From Hofstenia miamia (lineage: Eukaryota; Xenacoelomorpha; Acoela; Hofsteniidae), in contig CABFPE010000114.1 of assembly GCA_900660155.1 (NCBI GenBank), forward strand, positions 1,269,809-1,333,808: a DNA stretch of 64,000 bases, in the 5' to 3' direction. The notes beneath the pieces were generated by a model. The model did not search any database. It had not been told where the DNA came from and saw only the letters and a list, made by a program, of their open reading frames with translations. Each line of letters begins with the position of its first letter. The first letter of the stretch is position 1. A program made the translations under genes and the position numbers. Below are positions 1 to 11,674 of this stretch, piece after piece.

Positions 1-709
1 TGAATGAGTGTTGACTAACATGGAGTTCCCTCATGATCTGCTGTCTCATTGGAAGGAATGCCACAATGATTGTTGGTTTTTAACTTGGTTCACTACTTGG
101 TGTTACAGTTTTGTTTTTATCTTCTATGTGTATGGATTTAATTGCTAATTGCATGCTGGATTCATACCAAAAAAACCCCACAAGGGGGCCTACTGCTTTT
201 TAATTGTCTCTGTTTTAGTGCTTTTTGTTGTTCTTATTTCTTTGGAGGTTTTTCTTAAGTTGTTATGGAATTTCTTTTAGATGCAATAATGGCTCATTTT
301 TCTAATACTAGTGTTTATCCTGTTTTTGACACTCTTGTGTGGAGATCCCATGCTGTAAGAATTGGTAGCCTGGACACTACTCCTTGCACTGTTTTACCTC
401 TTATTAATCTGTCATTAGTGAATTCCCCCACTTCTTCTATTACTGTCAATCAAAGATGAATCCTGAACACTGCCACTGCTCCACCAATCCCCTGCTCAGC
501 CCAGCATGTCAAACTAAACTCTTGTTCCCATGGTGGACCATTGAGAATTGGAATTGGAACAGTTGAGAGAGTCCTTGTCTCAACAAATGGAGCTGTGGAT
601 TGAATACCAGTTGAATGCCAATGCACTCTAAAAAGAATTGTTGCAAAGAGAGATGCAGCAACAGAGATCAGAAAAAAAATTCTGGATGCTATTACTGCCT
701 TACAAATTC
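1..709 (+). mobile_element. Truncated Ty3/gypsy copy: leader and start of gag
   Basis: The stretch from about 265 to 700 matches the start of gag in the copies at 11675 and 61366. They share the order of a short Met-led start, a Gly-Ser-Leu/Pro-Asn motif and a Thr-Pro-Cys-Thr motif before a heptad-like segment. Bases 1-264 look like the matching untranslated leader. The fragment runs straight into the LTR of the next copy at about 710. It is a fossil, broken and CpG-poor. Its left end lies outside the window. Confidence 0.6.
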
Positions 710-1607
710 AAATACTGGCACCTATTTGGTTTTAACTGATTATCATTTGTATTAGTGTTAAATGCTGCATTAATTTGTCTGTGATGTCACTATGACATTT
801 CTTGCTATTATTCTTCAATTGCAGTAATTTGAGCTTATAATTATTTGTCCCCTCAATTTAGCTTAACATGTGATTGCAAGGGAACTCAAAGTCCAAGTTT
901 GTAAATACCTAACAAGTAATTATTAATGAATTGTTATAAATAACTGAGAAATGTGTAGTGAATGCACAATTGATTTAGTCTCACTTCAATTTTGTTTGCT
1001 TTTTCTAAATTCTATATTACTCTAACCCTTTTTAGATCTTTGATGGATTATTTTGTAATAATAATTGCTTAAGTTCTGGCAACCATTTGGGAGTTACTCT
1101 GCTGTGTTTAGTGCAACAACACACTCTCTTCCAGTTGGCAGCCCAAATTGTGGTACCACACTAAGTTACAGCTACAGTTAGGTATAGGAGAATAACAGCT
1201 TTATTTGATTGTTTATATTTGTACATGCACTTAATAAATTACACTGTGATGATAATATACTGCTGGTGTACACAAATACATGGCAATTTCATGTGATTTA
1301 ATTAATTGAGATCTGGTTTATTTGAGCTAGAAGTTAACAACTAGAGACACACAATTAGCACCTTGGTGAGCTTGGATCTATTTGTGGATACCACTATGGC
1401 ATGATGCCATGTGAATTGGTCTTTGTTGGAGAAGAGTCCTTAAGTGGAATATTTCCTGTTTCTTTACTAAACTGGTGAACTACCAATGTTCTGTTTTTCT
1501 GTTAGAATGTGGGTCACTCTCTACAATAGTAGCATTTGTAACCTTCTGCTAATCAATTGAGTTCCCTAGTACAACTGGAGTAGTCAGAGCTCCCCTGTGA
1601 TTCTACA
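710..1607 (+). repeat. LTR of type B, 5' end of copy E1
   Basis: The right boundary is firm: it ends TGATTCTACA directly before the primer-binding site. The left boundary is estimated by alignment with the type B LTR at 20032. Blocks shared with the type B copies at 20032, 60326 and 62030 include the segment around 1075-1110 and the purine-rich repeat around 900-960. It is somewhat longer than the 779-bp copy at 60326. Confidence 0.65.
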
Positions 1608-1626
1608 TGGTGACCCTGGCATGATC
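1608..1626 (+). other. Primer-binding site, tRNA-Trp-like
   Basis: The site starts TGGTGACCCTGG right after the LTR end. It is close to the complement of the 3' end of animal tRNA-Trp plus CCA (TGGTGACCCCGACGTGATT). Most differences are transitions at CpG positions of the expected sequence, as methylation decay would give. The tRNA-Trp assignment rests on memory of the tRNA sequence. Confidence 0.55.
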
Positions 1627-1829
1627 TAGAGCTGTCACCAAACTCTGATGCTATCCTAAGCTCATTTTTGGTTGTTATTTTGTTGTTGTTTCATTCTCCT
1701 AGCATTTAGATTTTTTACTGTACCCAATACTGCCCTGCCTACTGAATTTGTTTTGTTTATTTAAACTCTGTTAGAGAACACTCTCAAATTTGTTTGGAAT
1801 TGTTTTTGGAATTTTTCTTGTTCTTGTTA

Positions 1830-3290
1830 TCATGGGATTTGATAGTTTTTCTCATAATGGGAGTCTCTCTTGGTGCTTCCCCTGTGCAAGCATTGGTAGC
1901 CTGAACACTACCCTAACTACCCCAAACCTCTATGTGACTTGATTAATAACATTGAATTGATTCTCTGCAGGCTGAGCTACAGCAACAAGCTTTGCTGAGA
2001 GAAAAATGATTGACCATGCCACCATCTGCACCTCTGCAGCTGATTCCTTTGGAGACTACTCTGTCTCACCTTATGTCATCCCTGTCTGGTAACCCTGAGT
2101 ATGTAACTCACAATGTGTTAGATGATGCTTTAAATGCTTTTTTTTGCTTGATTTACAAATGTTGTTTCACAAATTATTTCAGCACACTTTCCAAGTTCCC
2201 TAAGCTCACCTCCCACTTCTCCATTGACACCCCAATTTATAACTCCAGCTACCTCATTTACAACTGGAGCTCCTACATTTACTCAATCTGCTTTGACACA
2301 GGTATCTACTCTAACCACTGTTGCTACCTCAAGTCCATGTGCTCTGAGTGTGACTGTTTTGCCCCAGCAGCAGTTAATACCTCAGTTGTGCCTACCTTTT
2401 TAGCATCAGCTACTCTGTGACATTCAGGTGACTCTATCAAGTCTGTGACAACATGCTGGCCATGGTTCACCCAGTTGATCCTCCCTACTGAAGCAAGTGG
2501 AACCAGACATACAAATCTATTCAACAGGCACTCTGTATTGCCAAAGTTTACAGGAAAAATTGATGAGATTTCCTAGCCATTTGACAAATGGTTGTTCCTG
2601 TTTGAGCTAACCATGACGCAGATAATGCCAGGCAAGAAACTGCCAATGCTCAGTTTCTTATGTATCTGCAAGGCTTAAAATCAGTATATGATGCTGGACT
2701 GGGAAGTCAAGACTAACTATCAGTTGCTCATTGGTCACTTCAAAGACCACTATTGGGCCCCTCATATTAAACACCAATATTAAACTCTATTGTGTGATTT
2801 TTCCTTCAACAAAAGGGATGAGGTTCAGACCTACATCACTTAGGTCAAAAGGTTATTCCAACTAACCAAGTTGACTCCAGAATACTTTAAACACAATCTA
2901 TTCTTGTACATCTGCTGGGGATTTCCACTGAATATTCACAGCCATCTTGAGCTGAAATGTGACCCTGAAGATGACCTTAATCTAATTATTAAGAAAGCAA
3001 TTAGCATTGTTTATATGATTTACAATACAACTCAAATTGATAAGGATGCAGGTGAGCTGAGAGCTGGTCACTCTGCTCCAAAGTTATCATCATCATCAGA
3101 TACTCCCATTCTGAAGAAAAATACTGATGATGATCAGACCTGTTGTCATTGTTGTGATCAGAAAGGCCACACAAAGTCACACTGCAGCACTGTCATCTGC
3201 TTGGTTGCTGATGGTGATGGTTTTGTTATTGATGAAACAGAAGAGCCCTCACCAGTTTCACCCCTTGAACCAACTAATCCTTTAAACTAA
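1830..3290 (+). pseudogene. gag region of copy E1
   Basis: This is the structural-protein region. It holds a Ser/Thr/Pro-rich stretch around 2010-2420, a capsid-like helical stretch around 2540-3060, and a zinc knuckle of the C-X2-C-X4-H-X4-C kind near 3150-3185. It is colinear with gag of the copy at 11675-13437. Fossil, broken. Confidence 0.7.
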
Positions 3291-6200
3291 TGGGAGAGCT
3301 GTCTCCTGAAAAACATGTGCAGGATGTTTTGGTAGTCACCTCACTGATACATACTAATGTTATCCCCATGGACATTAATGGAATTCTGGTAAATGCCATG
3401 ATCAACACAGGAGCTTCAGCTTCAATTATAAGTGATGATTGTTGTCAAAAGTTGTGTTTGAAAAGAGATGAGTTGCATCCATCAGCTGTTCACCTGTTGG
3501 ACGCCTCAGGCAATACTATCTCACTTAAGGGCCAAGTGCCAAACCTTGAATTATGTATTTGCCAGGAATTGTTTCCATAGATCTAATTGCTATTGATATG
3601 CATGATCAGCCTCTGCCCTATTGTAGCATCACTGGTAGTTGTTACTATTTATCAGCCAGACCTCATGCTTTTCTTGTTGGAGACTGGTTGTTGTCATATT
3701 TGTACATATTGTAAATAGCAGTGTATATAAAGAATGAAGCATTTGTAAATAGGAAGTAGTTTGAACTTGATTCTCTTTGTGTTCACTAGAATCAAACAGT
3801 TGCCATTTTTACTGATTCTGTTTACAGTGGCAATGTTATGGTTTCAGGGCAAAAGGGAAGCACTTTAGAGTCATCAACTTCTCCCCTGATCTCTGCCACA
3901 TTTCAGGTGGTAAGACCTACATTACTGTCCTGAACAGTTCTACCTCCTTAGTCTGAATAGACCCATTTAAACTAATGATTATTGCTACTCCTATCCAGTT
4001 AGAGCAATGCCCCACCACCTGCCTACCAATTTTTACTTCAATAGACAATCTTCAAGAACCTTCTGACATGGTCAGTATCCCCACTGTCTCAGATGAGATG
4101 CATCCACACCTCAGCCTTGAGGAATGCAAATCTCTAATTCAACTGCTTCAAAAGCAGAATGAGGTGTTTAATTATGGATCCATTAGCATGGGTCAGGCTG
4201 TTGGTGAGCAGCACTTGATAGAAACTAAGAATGATCAACCCATCTGTCTACCAGTACAGAGAGTACCAGAAAATCTGCAAAAGGAATATGAAAGGATTCT
4301 CAGCAATCTATTTGAGAATGGAATTATACAAAACAGCAATAATCCATATGCTGTGCCCACTGTTTTTATTAAACAAGGCAAAAAGTACTGTTTGTGTGTC
4401 AATTTAAGGGAGCTTAATGACATAACAGTCAAAGGTGCATTCCTGCTTCCATGCATCAAGGACTTGCTCTATGATGCAAGCCATTATAAACTTTTTTCAT
4501 GTCTGGACCTATGCAAAGCCTATTGACAGGTCCCAATGAAGCCAGAAGATATCCTGAAGACTGCCTTCATTACTCCATATGGCCTCTTCAAGTGGAAGTA
4601 CATGGCCTTCAGGCTTTGTAATGCCCCTGCTACCTTCCAATGCTATGTCACCTGCATGTTAAGGAATGGATCTAATGTGCTGGAACCCAGTATCACTGCC
4701 TATATGGATGACATTCTTGTGGTGAGTAACACATTCACAGAACATCTTGATAAATTGAACTGGACACTTAACATCCTCCACAAAGCTGGTTTGCATGTAA
4801 ATGGCAATAAGTGTGCCCTCATTCAACTGTGAGTTACCTTCTTAGGAAGGGTCATTGAGCTGGGTGAAATTTCAATTAAGAATGATGCTAAAGACCACTT
4901 GGATCAAATTGAAACACTGTGATCCCAAAGAGATGTATAGAGGCTTATGGGCTTCCTAAACTACTATGTTGCCTTTTATACCTGAGTTGGCAAACAAAAC
5001 CAAATATATTTCAAACTTACTGAGACAAAGTGTTGAATTTAAATGGACTTTGTCTGAGCAGGATGTGCTCAATGCTGTTAAGTTTGAACTCAGGAAAATC
5101 CCAAGTCTAATCACACCTAACTATTCTCAAGAATTTATCATTGATTGTGATGCCAGTTCAGTTGCCATCAGTGGCATACTAAGCCAAGTAATTGGGGGAG
5201 TTGAAAGCCCTATGCAGTACTTCAGTCAGAAGCTATGGAATGCTGAACAGAACTATGGTGCCACTAAGTCTGAAATGTTAGCTTTAGTACAAAGTCTAAA
5301 GAAGTTCCACTACTTTATTCTAGGATGCAATTTCATTGTGCAAACTGACAACTCTGCTCTCACATAGTTGAAGAAGTTCTCTGGAGACAAATCCAACATT
5401 GTAGCATGATGGATCAAGTACCTTAACAATTTATCTTTTACCATACAACACTGCCCTGGGAGACTCCACCTTAATGCAGATTATTGGACTGCTCTCCCTA
5501 GTTATGAACACAATTTACAAAAGCCTCCTGCCAAGAAGATGCTTTTTAGTTTCATAACCTTAAATGAATATGAACTCCTCCCAGAGATAAGTGCTGATTG
5601 CCATGGCAAAGCCATTTTGCCAATCCTCACAAAGAAGGAAATAACAGAAGAAGAAATTGTGACACCCAAAGCATGATAAGATACTCTCTGAGATCATGAA
5701 CAGATTGAAGAATTCCAACCACTCTCTTAGTCCAGTTGTCAATGGCTACTTCAAGAGATACAACTGGAAACAGAATGACAAGGGCTTATATATACCAGAA
5801 GCCAGAACAACCACTTGGCCATCCAAGAGTATTTCTGTTGTAATCTGGTCAGAAGGATCCATGAACAAGGCCATTTAGGCATCATTCAGAATGAGTGGAT
5901 GGTCAATGCATGCTATGTTGCAATCAGTATCTGAGCTGCAGTCCTATTTTTCATCAACAAGTGTGAAACCTGCTTGTTACAAAGAACTGGGCACTTCCTG
6001 GAGCAGAGAGCCAAATTACAGAGTTATGCCACAGAGAGAACTAATGAAGTTTTCAACATGAATCTGGAGAAATTGTCCCATGACAATAAGGGATATCAAT
6101 ATTTGTTAGTGCTCATCAATAATTTCACTAAATATGCCTGATTAATCCCTCTAGATAGTACCACCACTGAGGTTGTTGGAGAGAAAATAGTAAAGGAGTG

Positions 6201-6475
6201 GGTACTCAAGCATGGGCACATGGAATGCCTAATCTCAGATTGTGGCCCTCAATTTGACAATCATCTGATGGAAACACTTACCAAGGAATTGGAGATCCTG
6301 CATGAATTTACAACTGCTTACCACCTGCAGTCAAATGGTGTTGTGGAGCAACTCAATCACACTGTTATCAAGCTAATTTGGGTTGCTCTCTCCAGAGCCA
6401 CAGGTCAAAATTGGAAAAGAGTGATAGAAGCAGTAGAGTATTTCCATAGTACATACCAGATTTCTTTATTCATTT
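3290..6475 (+). pseudogene. pol region of copy E1 (PR, RT, RNase H, integrase)
   Basis: Protease begins around 3320 and has the Ala-Ser-Ile-Ile-Ser-Asp motif after the active site. RT is recognised by the LxDLxKAY block near 4505 and the YMDD box near 4700. RNase H shows IIDCDASS near 5140 and the Gln-Thr-Asp-Asn-Ser-Ala motif near 5340. The integrase core has a Ser-Asp-Cys-Gly-Pro-Gln-Phe motif near 6240. Fossil, broken in several places, interrupted by a foreign LTR piece. Confidence 0.8.
3622..3796 (+). repeat. LTR type A piece inside copy E1
   Basis: This stretch is a close match, by eye over 80%, to 11067-11240, the 5' LTR of copy E2. It begins TGTAGCATCACTGG and includes a TATATAAAG box near 3724. 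It sits between the protease and RT parts of E1, where E2 has continuous coding sequence, so it is a later insertion or exchange. It is the size of a solo LTR. Confidence 0.7.
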
Positions 6476-9400
6476 TGTGAATTATTTATGCAGTACATTA
6501 TAAATGATATAGTAACTATTGGTATGAACTAATGCTTCTAATTATTAAAGAAAATTTTTTAATTTTACATTTTTTAGTTTTTATTGACAATATTAAAAAA
6601 ATGAAATATAGATCCATTTTGTACACTTCAGTTATTTCAGTTTGTAGTTTTTTAATTCACAATATTATCTGAATATTTTGTTTGGACAGTGTTGATTAAT
6701 GTTCTTAGTGCCTGTATCATATTTAGGACCTCTCTAACAGTAAAATTTTAGGAATTTTTTCTATTTCATATTTTTTGAATACCTCTTGCAGTTAAGAGAA
6801 ACTGTTTGAAATTTAATTAATTTTATGAAAAAAAACATTAGAATTTCTTATTTACCATATATTAATGTCTACATATCAATAAATTAAAATTCTATTTGAA
6901 AAAAAAATTTTTTGAGTACAATCAGGAATATTTTTATAAAAAACATACATAGAGAATCTATAATAATCAGAGTCTACATAATTTATTCAAATGCTTCAGC
7001 TAAATATCATGACACCCTCTTCCATTTCTTCCAATAAATAATCATATTAATGGACTTCAAATAATTTTTCAAAGGTCTAACTAATTAGCCATCAAGTGAA
7101 CCAAACAAAAATGTACTTCTGATATACACACATTTCCACATACATGCCAGCAACCAAATATTGTAATAGACCAATAATCTATAGTAGTTTGCATTTCTGT
7201 GCATTCTGAGGAGGGATATGTGTAAAATGTGATGTCACCCTAAAAATATGAAATTTAGTCTATTTGTTAAATGAAATATTGTTTTGATTGAATAATAATA
7301 ATTTGTAACAAACAAAACTAATCTGTAAATCTTTTTGATGAGAATTTGAGGGCAAACAGAATTTAGTTCTGTCCTGGAAGAAAACTTGAATGCACATGAC
7401 ACTCATTAGTCTTAAGACATAATTATAAAGATTGGTAACCATTTGAAATTTAAGAGAAGCAAATCAGAATTATGAAATAGGAAAATGTGCCAAAAATTGG
7501 CAATGTCATAGAACAACTGAAAGGAAAACTTGAGGAAAAGTTATAGATGAGTCAATTAATTACACACTCTTAAGTTCATTATTATTAGTTTGCTAGATGA
7601 ACTTATTAAACATTTCTGCTTATGAAAATAACTTACTTTTAGTTATTTGAAAAACTTCTTAAGGTTTTTTGATGTGCTTTAAGCATCATGATTCTTGTGT
7701 TATTTTATCTGATTATTTATTAAAACATATATACTGATTTTTGTGGGACTTGTATGTAACTCAATTGTGTTTACAGTTAGAATTCATTTTCTTATTAATC
7801 AATTTTGTTAATTAATTATTAAATAGTTTGATGCAAGCTTACACACTTTTAACATTTGGAAGTAATATTAAATGCCCCAATTCATAATGTCATTAATGGA
7901 TGTTAAGAAAGCACAAACATAGCTGTAGACAAAATTGTAATAGTTTTCACTGCTGCAGGTAAATGAGATCTCAAATGTGTATCACAGTAACATGATCTTA
8001 TGAGTATTAGTGATTTCAACACATGGTTGTGCATGGATGCTACTTGATTAAAAAATTTAACATCACATTTATTGATAATGTCTTTCATTAGTTTATAATT
8101 TGTAATACTGTCAAGACACACTGCTTTCTTCTGAACACCAATCCTTTTTAAAGGCAGCAGGCAGCATTTATGGAAATTCTCTACATGAAATTCAATTTTG
8201 TTAATGATCCATTTGTACAATGTCATTAACAACAGTTTTGTTAAATATCACTAAAAATTCATTAACACATAGCTAATATATAAATATCATTTAAATATTA
8301 TCCAAACTAACCAAATATTAACTAAACATAGGAATAATGCACAATATGTCAATATATGACCTTAAAATTACATACTATTTTCATATAATTGTGCTCAAGC
8401 ACAGAGTTTTTATTTCCTAAGCAATACATGTTTCATTTGAATATTTTATACTTATGCAAACTTAATTTGTTCAATGATAAGGGAGTAAAACTCAATTTCC
8501 ATACTCCATGCTCTAATTATAGTTATGGTGATTAAGTATAAGGGATTATACTTGAGTCAGTCCATATTTCATATTTCTAACATGCATTTTCTTACTGCTA
8601 CTTTGATTTTGTCCTACAGGGAGTTCTATTTCATGCTAAAGAAATATTCCTTGTCATCAAACATATTATTGTCCATATTTATTAAATTGGACAAAATGTT
8701 AAACACCAAGATATAGGTAATGAGAATTATTTCAAACCCAATATTTATGTCCAGTAAACACAGATTTCAAGCTGGTATGATAAACACTTTTTCAATTTTC
8801 TTTAAAACTGTCTTAATTTGGATTATTATCACAAACATGGAGGACAATTATTCACATTTCACTCCAGAATTAAATGATTAATAGAACTACTTTATGTTTG
8901 CTTTAGGAATCATTCAAAAGATTGTTGCTATGTTTAAGAAGAATCCAATTAAATAATCAGTGGTGTTTACTAGAAATTTAAAATCAATGAATATTTTAGT
9001 TGAGTTTAATTCATAACTTCTAAACTACTGTAATTTTGAAGTGTCTTAATAGTAGTTCAAAACAATGAGGGTCCTTTCCACAAACCTGTTTGGAACATGC
9101 AGAGTGAGGATTATTCCCACAAAGTGATGTAATTGATGATTCATGAATATTTGCAAGGTTCTATAATGCCATTTAGCAGTGATGTAGTTACTGAATCAGT
9201 TTTTAATGACTTACATTTGTGATATTTATGGATGGGTAAATTTTGTTTGCATTTTCACTTTACCTTGTTTATTACATCTGTTTTCATTAATATACATGAC
9301 CTTGCTAGCTGATGAATTGGAAAACTATATTGCATTTGTTGACTAATGGGAATGCTTGTATTAAGTATTGGCAAATGATTAATTTTCTTATCTGTAAAAA

Positions 9401-10100
9401 ATGCCATGTATTTCTATTGCTTAGCTAGCCTATGTACAAAATTTAATTTGTGTTTCAGAAATATATACATTACATGCAAAGGGTTACATTTCATTTCTCA
9501 AATATACTGCTATTTCAGGGGAAAATTCTTACATTTAATTTGTTTTTTGCTAATATACAAAATACAAAATGCAAAAAATATTCACCATGTTTAAACCTTA
9601 CAGGCATATGAAATATAGACATAAATGCTAAAGGCAATTTTCTTTTCTGAAAAATTAAACATGTGATGCTACTAGTAGGATTTATACCTATACATGCTTT
9701 CCTTAATACATTATTATTATATTAGTTTTACACAATGGTCTTCTCTTTGCACTTTGTTTTGGTTTATACTGATTTTTCTGGATTGTACACATTTGTAGAC
9801 TGTTACATCTTTTGTCAACCTTGCATATTTTTTCAGTATATTTGGTTAGTGGCTTTTGCATGCTTGTAGACTATAACATGGGTTTTCACCTTCCACTGCT
9901 TTTTTTGTAGCTTTAATGTATGAAATCCTTTTCTGCTCATGTTGTAGTTGGAATAGAAATGATCACACTTGTTATTCACCATCTTGTAATTGATGTCTGA
10001 TACACAATCAATACTTCCCATTGGTAGATATGATTTCCAATTTTTAAATTAGTAACAATGCCATCCTGTGTTCCTATTTCTAAATGTAGACACTTGCAAA
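6476..10100 (+). other. Gene-free AT-rich stretch
   Basis: No gene or recognisable element is seen on either strand. The reading frames here are short and lysine/isoleucine/asparagine-rich, as expected by chance in AT-rich DNA. CpG is almost absent, as in the flanking retroelements, so this may be old repeat sequence decayed past recognition. Confidence 0.5.
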
Positions 10101-11040
10101 TTCATAAACCTGATAAATATTTTGTACTAATTAATAACAAAGCATTTACAAAAAATTTGAGAGCTAGAAACTGCTAAAAAATTATTAAAATAAGTACAAA
10201 ATAATATATAATTCCCAACATAGCAAAAAATCAATGCATATAACTTATAGTTTGAGTAAGCTGATATTTAAACAAATAGCAAATTTTAAATGCATGTGAT
10301 TAAACAAGATAATCACACATAGCAAAAATCAATGCATATAAATTCTTTTCACTTATTTGTTATTTAAAAGATGTTTTAAACACAGATTATATTCAGTAAC
10401 ATATAAGAAATCAATCCATAAAAATTTGTTTTAAAACAGAAATTTAAAAGCATACTTAGCTAAACATGAAATATAATAATATACATAGGTTATGAAAACA
10501 AAAGTATCAACATACCCTGTTATTTGCATGTAGATGCATTTGAAATCCCCTGTCCAAAACTGAACTGTCAAGTTGAATAGTCACCAATTTGTGCTGTTCT
10601 TTTACACTATGGAAAGTATCACTTAATGGCAGCCATAATTTTAATTCCCCATGCCAAAACATTGCTCTCTATGCTCTGTGATGAGATTAGCCGCAATTAT
10701 TATTTTATTCTATCCTCTAAAATTAATAGTTCCTTTATACAGTAATTGTAAAAAACGAAAAAGTTCACATGCACTCATATGAAATAACCAAGTACATTGT
10801 TAGAAAACAGGGTGCATAAATCTACATCAATAAATATTTTGTATTAATAACAAACCATCTACAAAGAAATTTGTAAAACAGGTACAAATAATAATGTTCC
10901 ACCAACAAAATGGAAATCAATGTGTATAAATTTTTGTGAAAATTATGAAATATTAATTTATTGGTCAATATAGTGAAAAACAGCACTTATAAAATTGTTT
11001 AGCCATAGTATAAACCAATGTGATACTTAGTATATAATTG
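10100..11040 (+). repeat. Decayed tandem repeat
   Basis: A block holding AATAAATATTTTGTA, then ACAAAGCATTTACAAA-like sequence, then AAATCAATGCATATAA occurs at about 10110-10260 and again at about 10826-10940. Shorter versions of the last motif lie near 10325 and 10407. Copies are diverged and irregularly spaced. It does not look like part of the LTR element that starts at 11067. Confidence 0.5.
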
Positions 11041-11066
11041 TGACCAACTTAGTATTGCATTGGTAT

Positions 11067-11256
11067 TGCAGCATCACTGGTAGTTGTTACTATTTATTGG
11101 CCAGACCTTGTGCTTTTCTTGTTAGTGACTGGTAGTTGTAATATTTGTACATATTGTAAATAACATTGTATATAAAGACCAAAGCATTTTGTAAATAGAA
11201 ATAGTTTGAACTGTATTCTCTTTGTGTTCACTTTAATCACCCCCTGTGATTCTACA
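11067..11256 (+). repeat. LTR type A, 5' end of copy E2
   Basis: About 190 bp with TG...CA ends. It starts TGCAGCATCACTGG, has a TATATAAAG box near 11170 and ends TGATTCTACA before a TGG-led primer site. The last 17 bases match the end of type B LTRs, while the body does not. A second copy lies at 3622-3796. Confidence 0.65.
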
Positions 11257-11275
11257 TGGCAACCATGACAGGACG
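11257..11275 (+). other. Primer-binding site of copy E2
   Basis: It starts TGGCAACCATGACAGGACG directly after the LTR end. It resembles the sites at 1608 and 61105 in layout but differs in bases. I cannot assign the tRNA. Confidence 0.4.
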
Positions 11276-11674
11276 CTGATGTGAAACTATTTAATCTTGT
11301 TGTTTCTTTCAATGGTCTGGATGTTAGTTGGTTTTCGTTTTTGGTGCATATCAGCTGGGATAGTTGTTTCCCCTGATAGCTGCAAGACTTCAGTGTAAGT
11401 TCACCTATTGATGTATAACTCAACTTCTCCACCCTTGAATGATGGCGATGAAACCCTTAGTGTGTCTTGTTTGGCTGATGTCATCTGTTAAATTCCTTAT
11501 TTTGTTTTACTTTCCTAGTGCTTTATGTGTTGGATTTATTACCAAATGCCACTGTGTTCCCCAATTTGGTCTGTTACTTGTCATTACTTCTATGAGCCTG
11601 TGTTTTCTTTTGTGTTTGTGGAAGTGCTCCCTACTGTCAGTTATTGGAAATTATTGTTCTGTTATTAAGTTATT

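Larger units (their letters stand above)
710..6475 (+). mobile_element. Broken Ty3/gypsy LTR retrotransposon (copy E1)
   Basis: Parts in order: LTR (about 710-1607), primer-binding site (1608-1626), gag (about 1830-3290) with a CCHC zinc knuckle near 3150-3185, protease with an Asn-Thr-Gly-Ala-type active site near 3400, RT (about 4230-4870) with Tyr-Met-Asp-Asp near 4700, RNase H (about 5120-5480) and integrase (about 5700-6475). The order protease-RT-RNase H-integrase is that of Ty3/gypsy. The CCHC knuckle and tRNA-Trp-like primer site suggest the CsRn1/Kabuki neighbourhood, which is an inference. It has many breaks, almost no CpG, and a piece of another LTR set into it at 3622-3796. No 3' LTR follows. 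It is old. Confidence 0.85.

Noticed and set aside
1078-1100. TGGCAACCATTTGGGAG as a primer-binding site of another LTR family
   Set aside because: It also occurs inside the full type B LTR at 60326-61104, whose true ends lie further out, so it is internal LTR sequence.
7903-8232. 109-codon minus-strand frame as a possible gene
   Set aside because: No motif is recognised, the composition is like the surrounding AT-rich DNA, and length is within chance for this base content.
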